Below, piece after piece: positions 34,487 to 43,278 of a stretch of 64,000 nucleotides of DNA. Where the stretch lies: the NCBI GenBank assembly GCA_964640795.1, contig CAZXIN010000030.1:3118-67117 (forward strand), given 5' to 3'. Made by a program: the position numbers and the translations under genes. Source of the DNA: M269 sp964640795. GTDB lineage: Bacteria > Pseudomonadota > Gammaproteobacteria > Enterobacterales > Alteromonadaceae. Each line of letters begins with the position of its first letter. Positions within the stretch are counted from its first letter, which is position 1. Below the pieces are notes generated by a model, which had not been told where the DNA came from, made no database searches, and saw only the letters and a program-made list of their open reading frames with translations.

Positions 34487-35668
34487 ATGTTAACTGAACA
34501 ACACATTGCCATCGTTAAAGCCACTATCCCCTTGTTGGAGAATGCTGGCCCAGCACTAACAGGCCACTTCTATCAGCGCCTGTTCCAGCATAACCCTGAG
34601 TTACAGGATATTTTCAATATGTCTAACCAAGTTAGCGGTCGCCAACAGGTTGCTTTGTTTGAAGCTATCGCTGCTTATGCCAAGAATATCGAGAATCTAG
34701 GTGCACTAACTCAAGCAGTGGAACGCATTGCACAAAAACACACTAGCTTCGCTATCCAACCGGCACACTACGCTGTTGTTGGGCACCATTTAATTGAGAC
34801 ACTGCGCGAGCTTGCACCCGACGCATTTACCGATGAGGTAGAAGACGCATGGACAGCTGCTTATCAATTCCTCGCACAAATATTTATCACGCGAGAAAGC
34901 GAGTTATATGAACAAAGAGGCCAAAGTAATGGTGGTTGGAAAGGAGCACGCTCCTTTACGGTGATTGAAAAAACGAAAGAATCAAAATGGGTCACTAGCT
35001 TCTTACTAGAAGCATCAGATAAAAAACCTGTGATTGATTTTATACCGGGACAATATCTTGGTTTAGAAGTCACACCGATGAATGCCAAGTACAAAGAGAT
35101 TCGTCAGTATTCTTTGTCTGACACACCCAACGGCTCAACCTACCGTATCTCAGTGAAACGCGAAGCGAATGACAATCCGGGCGTGGTTTCAAATTACTTG
35201 CACGATTGGGTCAATGTTGGCGACAAAGTTAACGTACACGCGCCCGCCGGAGACTTCTACTTTCAAGATAGGCAGGCACCCGTCACGCTTATTTCTGCAG
35301 GGGTTGGTATCACACCGATGCAGTCAATTCTTGAAACACTTGCCAAAGAAGAATACGACCTGCCAGTCAATTACTTACATGCCTGTGAAGACAGCGAAGA
35401 GCATTCTTTTGCAACCCGCACAGAATCACTTATTCATGCCAATCAATGGCAACAAAAAGTCTGGTATCGCAACGAACGCAGTGACGATAAGGATATTGAA
35501 CATGGCTTTATGAATTTCAACGCGATTGAATTACCACTACAACAAGGCGACTTTTACCTCTGTGGACCAGTGCCTTTTATGCGTTATGCTAAAGAACAGC
35601 TCATATCACTTGGTGTAACTGAAGATCGCGTTCACTATGAAGTATTCGGTCCACACGATAACTTTTAA
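34487..35668 (+). CDS. hmp: Flavohaemoprotein, nitric oxide dioxygenase
   Basis: A 393-aa enzyme that turns nitric oxide and oxygen into nitrate using NAD(P)H. The globin domain (1-140) keeps Tyr29, Gln53 and the proximal His85, the same positions as in E. coli Hmp. The FAD-binding part has RQYSLSD and the NAD part has GVGITPM and YLCGPVPFM, with the usual end YEVFGPH. It is the last gene of the NorR-controlled operon, ending in a convergent hairpin before the signalling cluster. Confidence 0.95.
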   Translation: MLTEQHIAIVKATIPLLENAGPALTGHFYQRLFQHNPELQDIFNMSNQVSGRQQVALFEAIAAYAKNIENLGALTQAVERIAQKHTSFAIQPAHYAVVGHHLIETLRELAPDAFTDEVEDAWTAAYQFLAQIFITRESELYEQRGQSNGGWKGARSFTVIEKTKESKWVTSFLLEASDKKPVIDFIPGQYLGLEVTPMNAKYKEIRQYSLSDTPNGSTYRISVKREANDNPGVVSNYLHDWVNVGDKVNVHAPAGDFYFQDRQAPVTLISAGVGITPMQSILETLAKEEYDLPVNYLHACEDSEEHSFATRTESLIHANQWQQKVWYRNERSDDKDIEHGFMNFNAIELPLQQGDFYLCGPVPFMRYAKEQLISLGVTEDRVHYEVFGPHDNF

Positions 35669-35680
35669 ATATTAACGACC

Positions 35681-35704
35681 TCAACAGCCCCTAAGGGCTG
35701 TTGA
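35681..35704. terminator. Bidirectional hairpin between hmp and the signalling operon
   Basis: TCAACAGCCC at 35681-35690 pairs perfectly with GGGCTGTTGA at 35695-35704 around a 4-base loop. Both converging operons end here, although T-runs are weak. Confidence 0.65.
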
Positions 35705-35728
35705 TCTGATTCATCTTAGCGATTGGTA

Positions 35729-36091
35729 TTACAACAATGCCGCTATTTGGTTCAAATTTTCCCTAATATCATCTTTAGTGATACAAGCTTTGACGTTAAG
35801 CGATTGAGCCACTGTTAGGTGAGCATCCAAATATGCGCCACTCATAAAAACAATAGGAAAGGGGTCACACTTTAGTAACACACTTTTGGCGATATCGGGC
35901 GCTTCCATATCGGGTAAATTGTAATCGATAACAACCATGTCATGGCGTTTCGGGTTAAACGCGGCGATACCTTCTTGACCAGTTCCAGCGAACTCAACAT
36001 TAAAATCATAAGATCCACGTTTCATACAACTTTTTGTTAGCTCAACCTGAAGCTCGTCATCCTCCACATATAAAATGCACTTGTCCATCAA
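35729..36091 (-). CDS. Single-domain response regulator
   Basis: A 120-aa receiver domain alone: acidic pair (YVEDDE, residues 8-13), phospho-acceptor Asp in the VIDYNLPD segment, Thr/Ser (FMSG) and an unusual final Lys region (ACITKDD). There is no output domain, so it acts by protein contact or phosphotransfer. Its ATG overlaps the stop of the preceding receiver gene by 4 bases. Last gene of the five-gene operon 39333-43052 to 35729. Confidence 0.88.
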   Translation of the reverse strand: MMDKCILYVEDDELQVELTKSCMKRGSYDFNVEFAGTGQEGIAAFNPKRHDMVVIDYNLPDMEAPDIAKSVLLKCDPFPIVFMSGAYLDAHLTVAQSLNVKACITKDDIRENLNQIAALL

Positions 36092-36552
36092 ATCCTACCT
36101 CCAGCGAGTGGTACTCGCATTGGTGTTAGTATAGCGCCAAGCTGTTGAATCATTGATGTTAACTCAGCATGGTCAATAGGTTTCTTTAAAAATAAATTGC
36201 ATCCTAACTCATAACACTTTGTCACTTCTTTCTTATCTTCTGCAGTCGTCAGCATTATGATAGGTATAAGCTTAGTCTTCTCGTTTGTCCGAACCCACTT
36301 AATCACTTCGTAGCCATCCATCACAGGCATATTAATGTCTAAAAATATGACAATATTGTCCGGTGATGGCATATCAACAGTGTCGCTGTATGGTCCACTT
36401 TTTGAGAGGAAGTCTACGGCTAGCTTGCCGTTTTTAACTCTATAGAGTGGGTTTTTAATGCCCGCTTTTTCGAAATTCCACATCACCAGATCAGCATGCC
36501 CATCATCATCCTCAACGAACAGAATACACAAATCCTCTGTCGGGCCTATCAT
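36088..36552 (-). CDS. Rcp1-like single-domain response regulator
   Basis: A 154-aa receiver with the loop typical of Rcp1-type regulators (GKLAVDFLSKSGPY) between the first strand pair and the phospho-site IFLDINMPVMDGYEV. The Thr (MLTTAED) and Lys (LKKPID) are present. In other systems such regulators partner a histidine kinase encoded beside them. Here the REC-PAS-PAS-kinase gene ends at the base where this one starts, so translation is coupled. Confidence 0.9.
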   Translation of the reverse strand: MIGPTEDLCILFVEDDDGHADLVMWNFEKAGIKNPLYRVKNGKLAVDFLSKSGPYSDTVDMPSPDNIVIFLDINMPVMDGYEVIKWVRTNEKTKLIPIIMLTTAEDKKEVTKCYELGCNLFLKKPIDHAELTSMIQQLGAILTPMRVPLAGGRI

Positions 36553-38462
36553 CAGTTCGATACCTCATTAGGTTCGAGGTTATGACGAATATTAAAATAG
36601 AACGTTGTACCTTTATCGACTACAGATTCGCACCAAACACTGCCTTTATGCTTATTGAGCAATGTTTTAATAAATGCGATTCCCATGCCTTCACCAGAGA
36701 TATGGCTGACATCACCTACCCGGCGAAATACTTCAAATACTTTATGCATTTGGTTCTCTGGAATACCCCGTCCATTATCGCTGATCGAGTAAATGGTTTC
36801 GTCTTGGTCAACCTGACCTTTTATAACAATTGCACCTTCTCTTTCAGGATCCAAATATTTAATCGCATTGTCCATCAAATTACCTACAATTTGCGCCATC
36901 GCACCAGGGTCGGCAACAACATCGGGTAAATCATCAATAGTGACAGAAATATTGGCATGCTTAATTTGATGCCCGAAACCATCCAAACAAGCTTGCGTCA
37001 GTTGATTCATATCAACATGCTCAAAATGTAAATCTCTCCTACCGGTACGAGAAAGCTCAAGCAATAAGCCTGTAATAGAATCGAGCTTCTTTGTCCCTAA
37101 TCTAATGTATTTTATCGCCGATGGAATATAGGTATTCTTTGCCTTAAGAACACCAGCAAGCTCCTTTTCATCTAAATCCTTCATTCCCGCTTCAATAACA
37201 GGATCGAGTGTCGCTAAAGCTTCTTCTAACTCACCGCAAAACCCTTTAAGGCTCACTAAAGGTGAGCGCATATCGTGTGACGTGATATAGGTGAAGGTCT
37301 CCGACTCTTTATTTGCTCTTTTAAGTTCGTCTTCCATTTTTTTACGAGAAGTCGTGTCACGTTGTATGGAGGTAAAGTATTCGACCTCACCCTTTTCGTT
37401 GGTAATAGGGACAATGCGGATATCGTTGTAATACTCACGACCACTTTTGGTATAATTGAGTATTTCTGCATGGGCTTGTTCATTTTTAGCGAGCGATTGT
37501 CTTAGCTCATTTAGCTGCTCACGGCTCGTTTTATCACCCTGCAAAATGCGAGGTGTTTCCCCGATAACTTCTTCTTTGGTGTAACCCGTTACTTTCTCAA
37601 ATGCCGAATTCACATAACGTATTTTGGGTCCATCGGGGCTATTTAGAGGGTACGAATCAGTAATCACAACCATGTCATTTGCATTTTCGATAACCGACTG
37701 CATCATTTTCATTTGTTTTTCAGCAGCTTTGCGTTCTCTAATGTCTTGAACAATACAAATAATGCCATTGCTAGAGCGATTTAACGACACACTGACCGGA
37801 ACCACCCCCCCTTCTTTATGCTGGCAATTTAGCTCTCCCTTCCAGTCACCTTTTTCTTTCAATTGTTCTAGAACCTGCCCGGTATAATCATCATCAAGAG
37901 AGCTATCAACTACCAGTTCGTATGACTCGCCTTCGAGCTCTTTTTCTTCCTCGTAACCTAACATATGGACCAATGCATCATTCACAGAAACAAAACGCAT
38001 TTGTTGATTTAATATAGCAATACCATCCATAGAGGATTGAATGATATTGAGTCGATTCTCGCTTTGTTTGCGTAACCGAAATAACTCAACAAAGACACTC
38101 ACCTTACTTTTAACTACGTCAGGATCTAATGGCTTGTAGAGGTAATCTACCGCCCCTATTTCGTATCCTTGTAAGGCGTATTTCTTTTCTTTATTTATGG
38201 CTGTGACAAAACTGATCGGTAAGTTCTTTGTCTCTTTCCTTGCTTTCATAAGCTTGGCGACTTCAAATCCGTCCATTTCTGGCATATTGACATCAAGTAG
38301 GACAATGGCATATTCATGACTTAACATCATTTCTAAAGCTTGTTGCCCCGACGATGCCTTATGAATATTCAAAGCAGGATTTTCCAAAACTTGCTCTAAC
38401 GCGATCAAGTTCGGTTCATGATCGTCAACTAATAACACATTGACATTATCAAGCCACATCAT
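36552..38462 (-). CDS. REC-PAS-PAS histidine kinase
   Basis: A 636-aa soluble protein: receiver (about 5-125, phospho-Asp in VLLDVNMPEMDGFEV), two PAS domains (about 135-250 and 255-375, with the PAC ends FTSIQRDTTSRKK and CIVQDIRERKAAEK), a HisKA-type dimerisation domain (SHDMRSPLVSLKGF) and a HATPase domain (DNAIKYLDPEREG; GEGMGIAFIKTLL). It overlaps the cheR-like gene by 14 bases. It resembles phosphorelay kinases in which a receiver regulates the kinase. Confidence 0.9.
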   Translation of the reverse strand: MMWLDNVNVLLVDDHEPNLIALEQVLENPALNIHKASSGQQALEMMLSHEYAIVLLDVNMPEMDGFEVAKLMKARKETKNLPISFVTAINKEKKYALQGYEIGAVDYLYKPLDPDVVKSKVSVFVELFRLRKQSENRLNIIQSSMDGIAILNQQMRFVSVNDALVHMLGYEEEKELEGESYELVVDSSLDDDYTGQVLEQLKEKGDWKGELNCQHKEGGVVPVSVSLNRSSNGIICIVQDIRERKAAEKQMKMMQSVIENANDMVVITDSYPLNSPDGPKIRYVNSAFEKVTGYTKEEVIGETPRILQGDKTSREQLNELRQSLAKNEQAHAEILNYTKSGREYYNDIRIVPITNEKGEVEYFTSIQRDTTSRKKMEDELKRANKESETFTYITSHDMRSPLVSLKGFCGELEEALATLDPVIEAGMKDLDEKELAGVLKAKNTYIPSAIKYIRLGTKKLDSITGLLLELSRTGRRDLHFEHVDMNQLTQACLDGFGHQIKHANISVTIDDLPDVVADPGAMAQIVGNLMDNAIKYLDPEREGAIVIKGQVDQDETIYSISDNGRGIPENQMHKVFEVFRRVGDVSHISGEGMGIAFIKTLLNKHKGSVWCESVVDKGTTFYFNIRHNLEPNEVSN

Positions 38463-39315
38463 GTTCTCTCCTTTTTGTTACTTTTCTTTTGTACAGCCTT
38501 TCCCTTTCTTTCACTGCATCAAAATAGTGTTCAAAGCCACTCGAGTATAGGCTTTCCTTGCCACCCAAACACAATACACCATCGTCTTTCAGGCTATCGA
38601 GAAATAGCTGAAACACACTATGCTGAAGCTCTGGCGTAAAATAAATCATGACATTGCGACAGAATATAATATCCATTTCAGCAAATACTGTATCATGCAC
38701 CAAGTTATGTGAGGTAAATAAAACTCTCTTTCTCAAAAAAGATTCTAAAAATGCAACATCCTCCCTAACCGTGTAGTAACGACAGAAATCTCGCTGTCCC
38801 CCGACTTGATGATAATTCGCCGTATACTTCCGCAACCTGCTGGTAGGAATAATACCTTTAGCGGCTTTTTCTAATGTTACTGAGTTGATATCTGTCGCAT
38901 AAATTTGTGTCCGCTCTAAAAGCCCTGCCTCATCTAATAAAATCGCTAGCGAATAAGCTTCTTCTCCAGTTGCACAACCAGCAACCCAAACCTTTAAAGT
39001 TGCCTTGTGACATAAATCTGGCAACACATTCTCTCGAAAAGCACGAAAAACCGAAGGGCTGCGAAACATCTCAGTGACTGTGACGGATACTTCTGACAAG
39101 AGTAAATTAAAGAAAACGTGATCATGCCTCACTCGCGCAACAACATCAGTCACCCGAGGTATTCGATACTTCGCCATAAAGGCGTATATTCTGCGAGTGA
39201 TAGAATCCCTACTGTACTGCCTAAAATCATAACCATGGTGCGCATACAGTGCTTCTAACAGCATGGTAATTTCAATTTCGTTTGTCTTAGTGCCTAATTC
39301 GTTGGGAGTAACCAC
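38449..39315 (-). CDS. CheR-type protein methyltransferase
   Basis: A 288-aa SAM-dependent glutamate methyltransferase: N-terminal helical domain (ITRRIYAFMAKYRI), then the SAM site VWVAGCATGEEAYSLAI, the ATDINSVTLEKAAKGI segment and FCRNVMIYF. It lacks extra TPR regions. No chemoreceptor or cheB is in the window, so it probably modifies a sensor of this operon, a use seen in hybrid CheR-kinase signalling systems. Confidence 0.9.
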   Translation of the reverse strand: MVTPNELGTKTNEIEITMLLEALYAHHGYDFRQYSRDSITRRIYAFMAKYRIPRVTDVVARVRHDHVFFNLLLSEVSVTVTEMFRSPSVFRAFRENVLPDLCHKATLKVWVAGCATGEEAYSLAILLDEAGLLERTQIYATDINSVTLEKAAKGIIPTSRLRKYTANYHQVGGQRDFCRYYTVREDVAFLESFLRKRVLFTSHNLVHDTVFAEMDIIFCRNVMIYFTPELQHSVFQLFLDSLKDDGVLCLGGKESLYSSGFEHYFDAVKERERLYKRKVTKRREHDVA

Positions 39316-39332
39316 TAGCTAGCCTTTTTATT

Positions 39333-42300
39333 TTAATACAACCAAACGCGCATCAATGAAAACAGCCGTTCGATTTCAATAGGTTTAGAAATATAGTCAC
39401 TTGCGCCAGCCTCGATACATTGTTCTCTGTCAGTTGACATAGCCTTAGCTGTCAAAGCAATAATCGGGATATTCTGATACAGACTATTAGCTCTTATTCT
39501 TCGCATAGCTTCGTAGCCATCCATCTCTGGCATCATGATATCCATCAGAATAATCTCAATATCATCATCGGCATCCAATTTAGCCAATGCATCTACTCCG
39601 TTCCTAGCAATAACCACATCCATATTTTTATCTTCAAGAGCGGCGCAAAGCGCATAAACATTGCGCATGTCATCATCAACCAGTAGCACTCTTTTTTTAT
39701 TTAATATCGTTTCAACATCGTGGATTTTCTTAAGAATTTTACGTTGATAGTCAGGTAATTTGGCCTCGACACGATGCAAAAACAAAACAACCTCATCTAA
39801 AAGCTTCTCGGCACCTTTTTCTCCTTTCTCAATAACATCTTCAGCATACAAACGAAGCTCACTGACTTCTTCTTGTGTCAAGTCTTTGGCTGTATAGACA
39901 ATCACGGGCAACCCGATGAGTCGATTATCTTTATTTAAAGTTCTAAGAAGTTGGAGCCCATCGAGATTAGGCAAGGTTAAGTCTAGAACCATACAATCAA
40001 ACTTCGTGTCATCAAGTAGCCCCAAAGCTTCTTCGCCATCATTCGCACGCTTAACATCTACATCCTGATCACCAAGCAGTTGGCTGACATGGGAAGCCTG
40101 AACATCATCATCTTCTACAATAAGCACACGTCTTAACGGACCGTTAGCAACCTCAACGAATCGATCAAAAATAGTAATAAGTTGGTCTTGAGATACAGGC
40201 TTTTGCAAAAACCCGATAATACCTCTTCCTTTCAACTCTTGAACGCTGCCTGTACCAGTGACGACATGAACAGGAATATGGCGTGTTGATGGGTCATCTT
40301 TCATGTGGGAAATCGCTGACTGGCCGCTTGCACCTGAAAGCGACAAGTCCACAATAACTCCCATTGGTTGGAGTTCTTTGGCCAGTAAATACCCTTCAGA
40401 ACCGTCCTGACTTATCACAATATTGAAACCATGCTCATGCACTAAATCAGCAACAACCAGAGAAAACTTTGGATCATCTTCGAGCAACAAGATTGTTTTT
40501 CTATCTGCCTTTAGAGCCCCCCTATCATCAGGAACAGCGCTAATCGAGCTGTCGACATTCGGTTTAGGTTGGATAACCAGCGTTGATTTATGCTTAGGTA
40601 TATGACTTTTCCCTTCAACCACCTGTGGCAAATAGAGAGTGAAAGTGCTGCCCTGACCTTTAACACTCTCCACATGGATTTCACCTTCCAATAAATCAGC
40701 TAGCTGCTTAGATATAGATAACCCTAGGCCGGTACCACCGAATTCTCGCTGCACACTGCTATCAATCTGCTGAAAAGCAAGGAAAATCACATCTTGTTTG
40801 TCTTTCGGAATACCTAACCCAGTATCTCGTATAGAAAAAGCAATAACTTGTCCCTGTTTTAATTTTGGGTTTCGCAGCATGTCGCGATTTTCATCAACTA
40901 ATCGAATATTAAGAGACACCTCACCTTCTTTGGTGAATTTGAAAGCATTAGAAAGGAGGTTGCGCAATATTTGCATTAACCTTTGTTCGTCAACATTGAT
41001 TAACTCCGGCAACTTCTCATGCAACGACATGTGAAAGCCGATATTCTTTTCATAAGCAACTGGACCAAATGATTCTTCGAGTTCATTTGAGAGTTGCCGG
41101 AAGGGAAAGGGCGCTAAATTGACCAACATCTGACCTGCTTCTACCTTAGAAAGGTCCAAAATGTCGTTAATAAGTTTGAGTAAATCATTACCTGAACGGT
41201 AGATTGTCTCTGAGTTTCTAACTTGATTTTCCGTCAAGTTTTCGTCTCTATTTTCAGCTAACATTTTCGATAAAATCAATAAGCTGTTGAGCGGTGTTCT
41301 CAATTCATGGCTCATATTAGCTAAAAACTCAGACTTGTATCGACTTGTCTCTTCAAGCTCAGCTTGCGCTTCTTCTAATTGACGATTCCGCTCCTCCATT
41401 TCGGCACTCTGGTGTGCTAACTCTTCGTTGCCAACTCTGAGCTCTTCTTCATTCGCTTTTAACTGTTCTGCTTGTTTTTGTGTTTCGGATAAAAGTTCTT
41501 CGGTACGTAAGCTCGCCTTAATACGGTTGATGACAAGACCGAGGTTCTTGGAAAGTTGACGCACTAACTCTATCTGGCGCTCATTGAATGACTGAAAAGA
41601 AGCCACTTCGACAACAGCAAGCGCTTTCCCTTCAAACATGATCGGGGCGATTAGAACATGCCGAGGTAACGCATCACCTAGACTGGAGCCAATGCGGTAC
41701 ATGTAGTCAGCAGGTATATCACTTAATTGCGTAAGCTGCCCTTTTCTTACTGCTTCACCAATCGCACCTTCATCTTGGCGAATGGTTTGGCTGAACTGCT
41801 CATTTTGAAAGCCGCCATAAACAGCGTATCGCGTAAAAGCCCCTCGGTATTCTTCCCCATCTTCAGCGAAATAAAACACACCGAGCTGCGCATCAAGTAA
41901 CGGCACCAATCCGTCCAGTAATTCTGTCGCGAAAAGGCGTATATCCGTGATAACCCGGAGGTTACCTACAACTTTTTCAAATGAAGTTTTAATCCAATCT
42001 TGTTCTACAAGCCTTTCCTTTTCTTGCTCTAATACTTTACGCACTTCTTTTTCTGTCTTTTGCGCTTGCTTCAAATCACTAAGGTCTTCAATGGCCCCAG
42101 TAAAAATACGCCGAGAATCCAGATTCACCTGACCAACATGCAAATGCATCGGAAATTCTTCACCGTTTTTGCGTAAACCAATTAGCTCTCGGCCAACACC
42201 AATAATGCTCGCTTTCCCTGTCTCGCCATAGCTCTGTAAATATCTATCATGTCTATGCTTGTGTTCATCAGGCATCAACATCTTGACGTTTTTGCCAAAC

Positions 42301-43052
42301 ACTTCAATATCAGAGTAACCAAAGATTTTTTGGGCTGATTCATTGAAGCTTTCAATGATCCCGCGGTCACTGATGGTAATAATGGCAGTGCCAACAGTAT
42401 TGACTATGCTCTCTAGCCTGATTTTCTGCTCGGCAGCTTTACCAATTTCTTCTTCTAATTTTTGTCGCGTTTCTTTTTCAGCAGCTTCAGAGGCTTTCAG
42501 TTTACTCAGATCTTCCATCACACCGGTAAAAATGCGACGGGAACCTAAATTTACCTGTCCAACATGCAAAAAGAGTGGGAAGGCCTCGCCATTTTTACGA
42601 ATACCAACTAACTCTCGCCCCATCCCAATAATACTGGCTTGCTCGGTTTCTTTGTACTTCTGTAGGTAACCGTCGTGACGATGTTTATGTTCATCAGGCA
42701 TCAGCATTTTTACATTTTTACCGATGACCTCGTCTTCACCATACCCAAAAATACGTTGGGCCGACTCATTGAAGCTTTGGATGATGCCAGTCTCAGTTAT
42801 GGTGGCAATCGCGGTATTGACTGTATCTAGAACACTCTTGAGACGCACTTCTTGCTCTTCAGCACGCTTCCTTTCCTCCTCAATAGGGTGCAACCATTGA
42901 TAAAGAATAGTAATGCTGATGACAATTGTTGTCACAAAGACAGGCCAATAGAGTCTAGATTCGTAGGCATGCAAATAGCCTTCGATCAATTCAAGAGTAA
43001 AGAGAATGAAAACAATCCTAATAAAAAGAGGAGCTCCTTCGTACCACTTCAT
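39333..43052 (-). CDS. Hybrid histidine kinase PAS-PAS-GAF-HK-REC-REC-REC, FixL-like PAS
   Basis: A 1239-aa membrane kinase. Two helices (about 11-28 and 36-53) are followed by two near-identical PAS domains (about 67-186 and 209-328), a GAF domain (about 360-515), a coiled coil, HisKA (SHELRTPLN), HATPase (GTGLGLSISKQLADLL) and three receiver domains ending at the stop. Both PAS domains carry the FixL pattern: His126/Arg146 in the first and His268/Arg288 in the second, each pair 20 residues apart, as for the haem His200 and Arg220 of Bradyrhizobium FixL. A haem-based oxygen or nitric-oxide sensor is possible. It heads the signalling operon. Confidence 0.92.
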   Translation of the reverse strand: MKWYEGAPLFIRIVFILFTLELIEGYLHAYESRLYWPVFVTTIVISITILYQWLHPIEEERKRAEEQEVRLKSVLDTVNTAIATITETGIIQSFNESAQRIFGYGEDEVIGKNVKMLMPDEHKHRHDGYLQKYKETEQASIIGMGRELVGIRKNGEAFPLFLHVGQVNLGSRRIFTGVMEDLSKLKASEAAEKETRQKLEEEIGKAAEQKIRLESIVNTVGTAIITISDRGIIESFNESAQKIFGYSDIEVFGKNVKMLMPDEHKHRHDRYLQSYGETGKASIIGVGRELIGLRKNGEEFPMHLHVGQVNLDSRRIFTGAIEDLSDLKQAQKTEKEVRKVLEQEKERLVEQDWIKTSFEKVVGNLRVITDIRLFATELLDGLVPLLDAQLGVFYFAEDGEEYRGAFTRYAVYGGFQNEQFSQTIRQDEGAIGEAVRKGQLTQLSDIPADYMYRIGSSLGDALPRHVLIAPIMFEGKALAVVEVASFQSFNERQIELVRQLSKNLGLVINRIKASLRTEELLSETQKQAEQLKANEEELRVGNEELAHQSAEMEERNRQLEEAQAELEETSRYKSEFLANMSHELRTPLNSLLILSKMLAENRDENLTENQVRNSETIYRSGNDLLKLINDILDLSKVEAGQMLVNLAPFPFRQLSNELEESFGPVAYEKNIGFHMSLHEKLPELINVDEQRLMQILRNLLSNAFKFTKEGEVSLNIRLVDENRDMLRNPKLKQGQVIAFSIRDTGLGIPKDKQDVIFLAFQQIDSSVQREFGGTGLGLSISKQLADLLEGEIHVESVKGQGSTFTLYLPQVVEGKSHIPKHKSTLVIQPKPNVDSSISAVPDDRGALKADRKTILLLEDDPKFSLVVADLVHEHGFNIVISQDGSEGYLLAKELQPMGVIVDLSLSGASGQSAISHMKDDPSTRHIPVHVVTGTGSVQELKGRGIIGFLQKPVSQDQLITIFDRFVEVANGPLRRVLIVEDDDVQASHVSQLLGDQDVDVKRANDGEEALGLLDDTKFDCMVLDLTLPNLDGLQLLRTLNKDNRLIGLPVIVYTAKDLTQEEVSELRLYAEDVIEKGEKGAEKLLDEVVLFLHRVEAKLPDYQRKILKKIHDVETILNKKRVLLVDDDMRNVYALCAALEDKNMDVVIARNGVDALAKLDADDDIEIILMDIMMPEMDGYEAMRRIRANSLYQNIPIIALTAKAMSTDREQCIEAGASDYISKPIEIERLFSLMRVWLY

Positions 43053-43278
43053 GTCATTCCTTCAGTAATAATTATCGTGGCAACTTGAATAAAATTTTAA
43101 CCCATAACGCTTAAAATGCTAGGGAATGGTTCTCATAAATGATAATTAGGTTAAACATTACTTGGATAAGCTTTGTTAATAGAGCGAATATGTGGTTGGA
43201 CCAGTTGCGCATTATCTGTATACTCAACCATTATCAATGCAGTAAAACGTTATTGCTAAACAGAATAAGGCTTCCCGT

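Noticed and set aside
43115..43150. Possible Fur box (GGTTCTCATAAATGATAATT) before the acyl-CoA dehydrogenase
   Set aside because: It matches the Fur consensus only in part and the neighbouring genes are not iron-related, so I do not call it.
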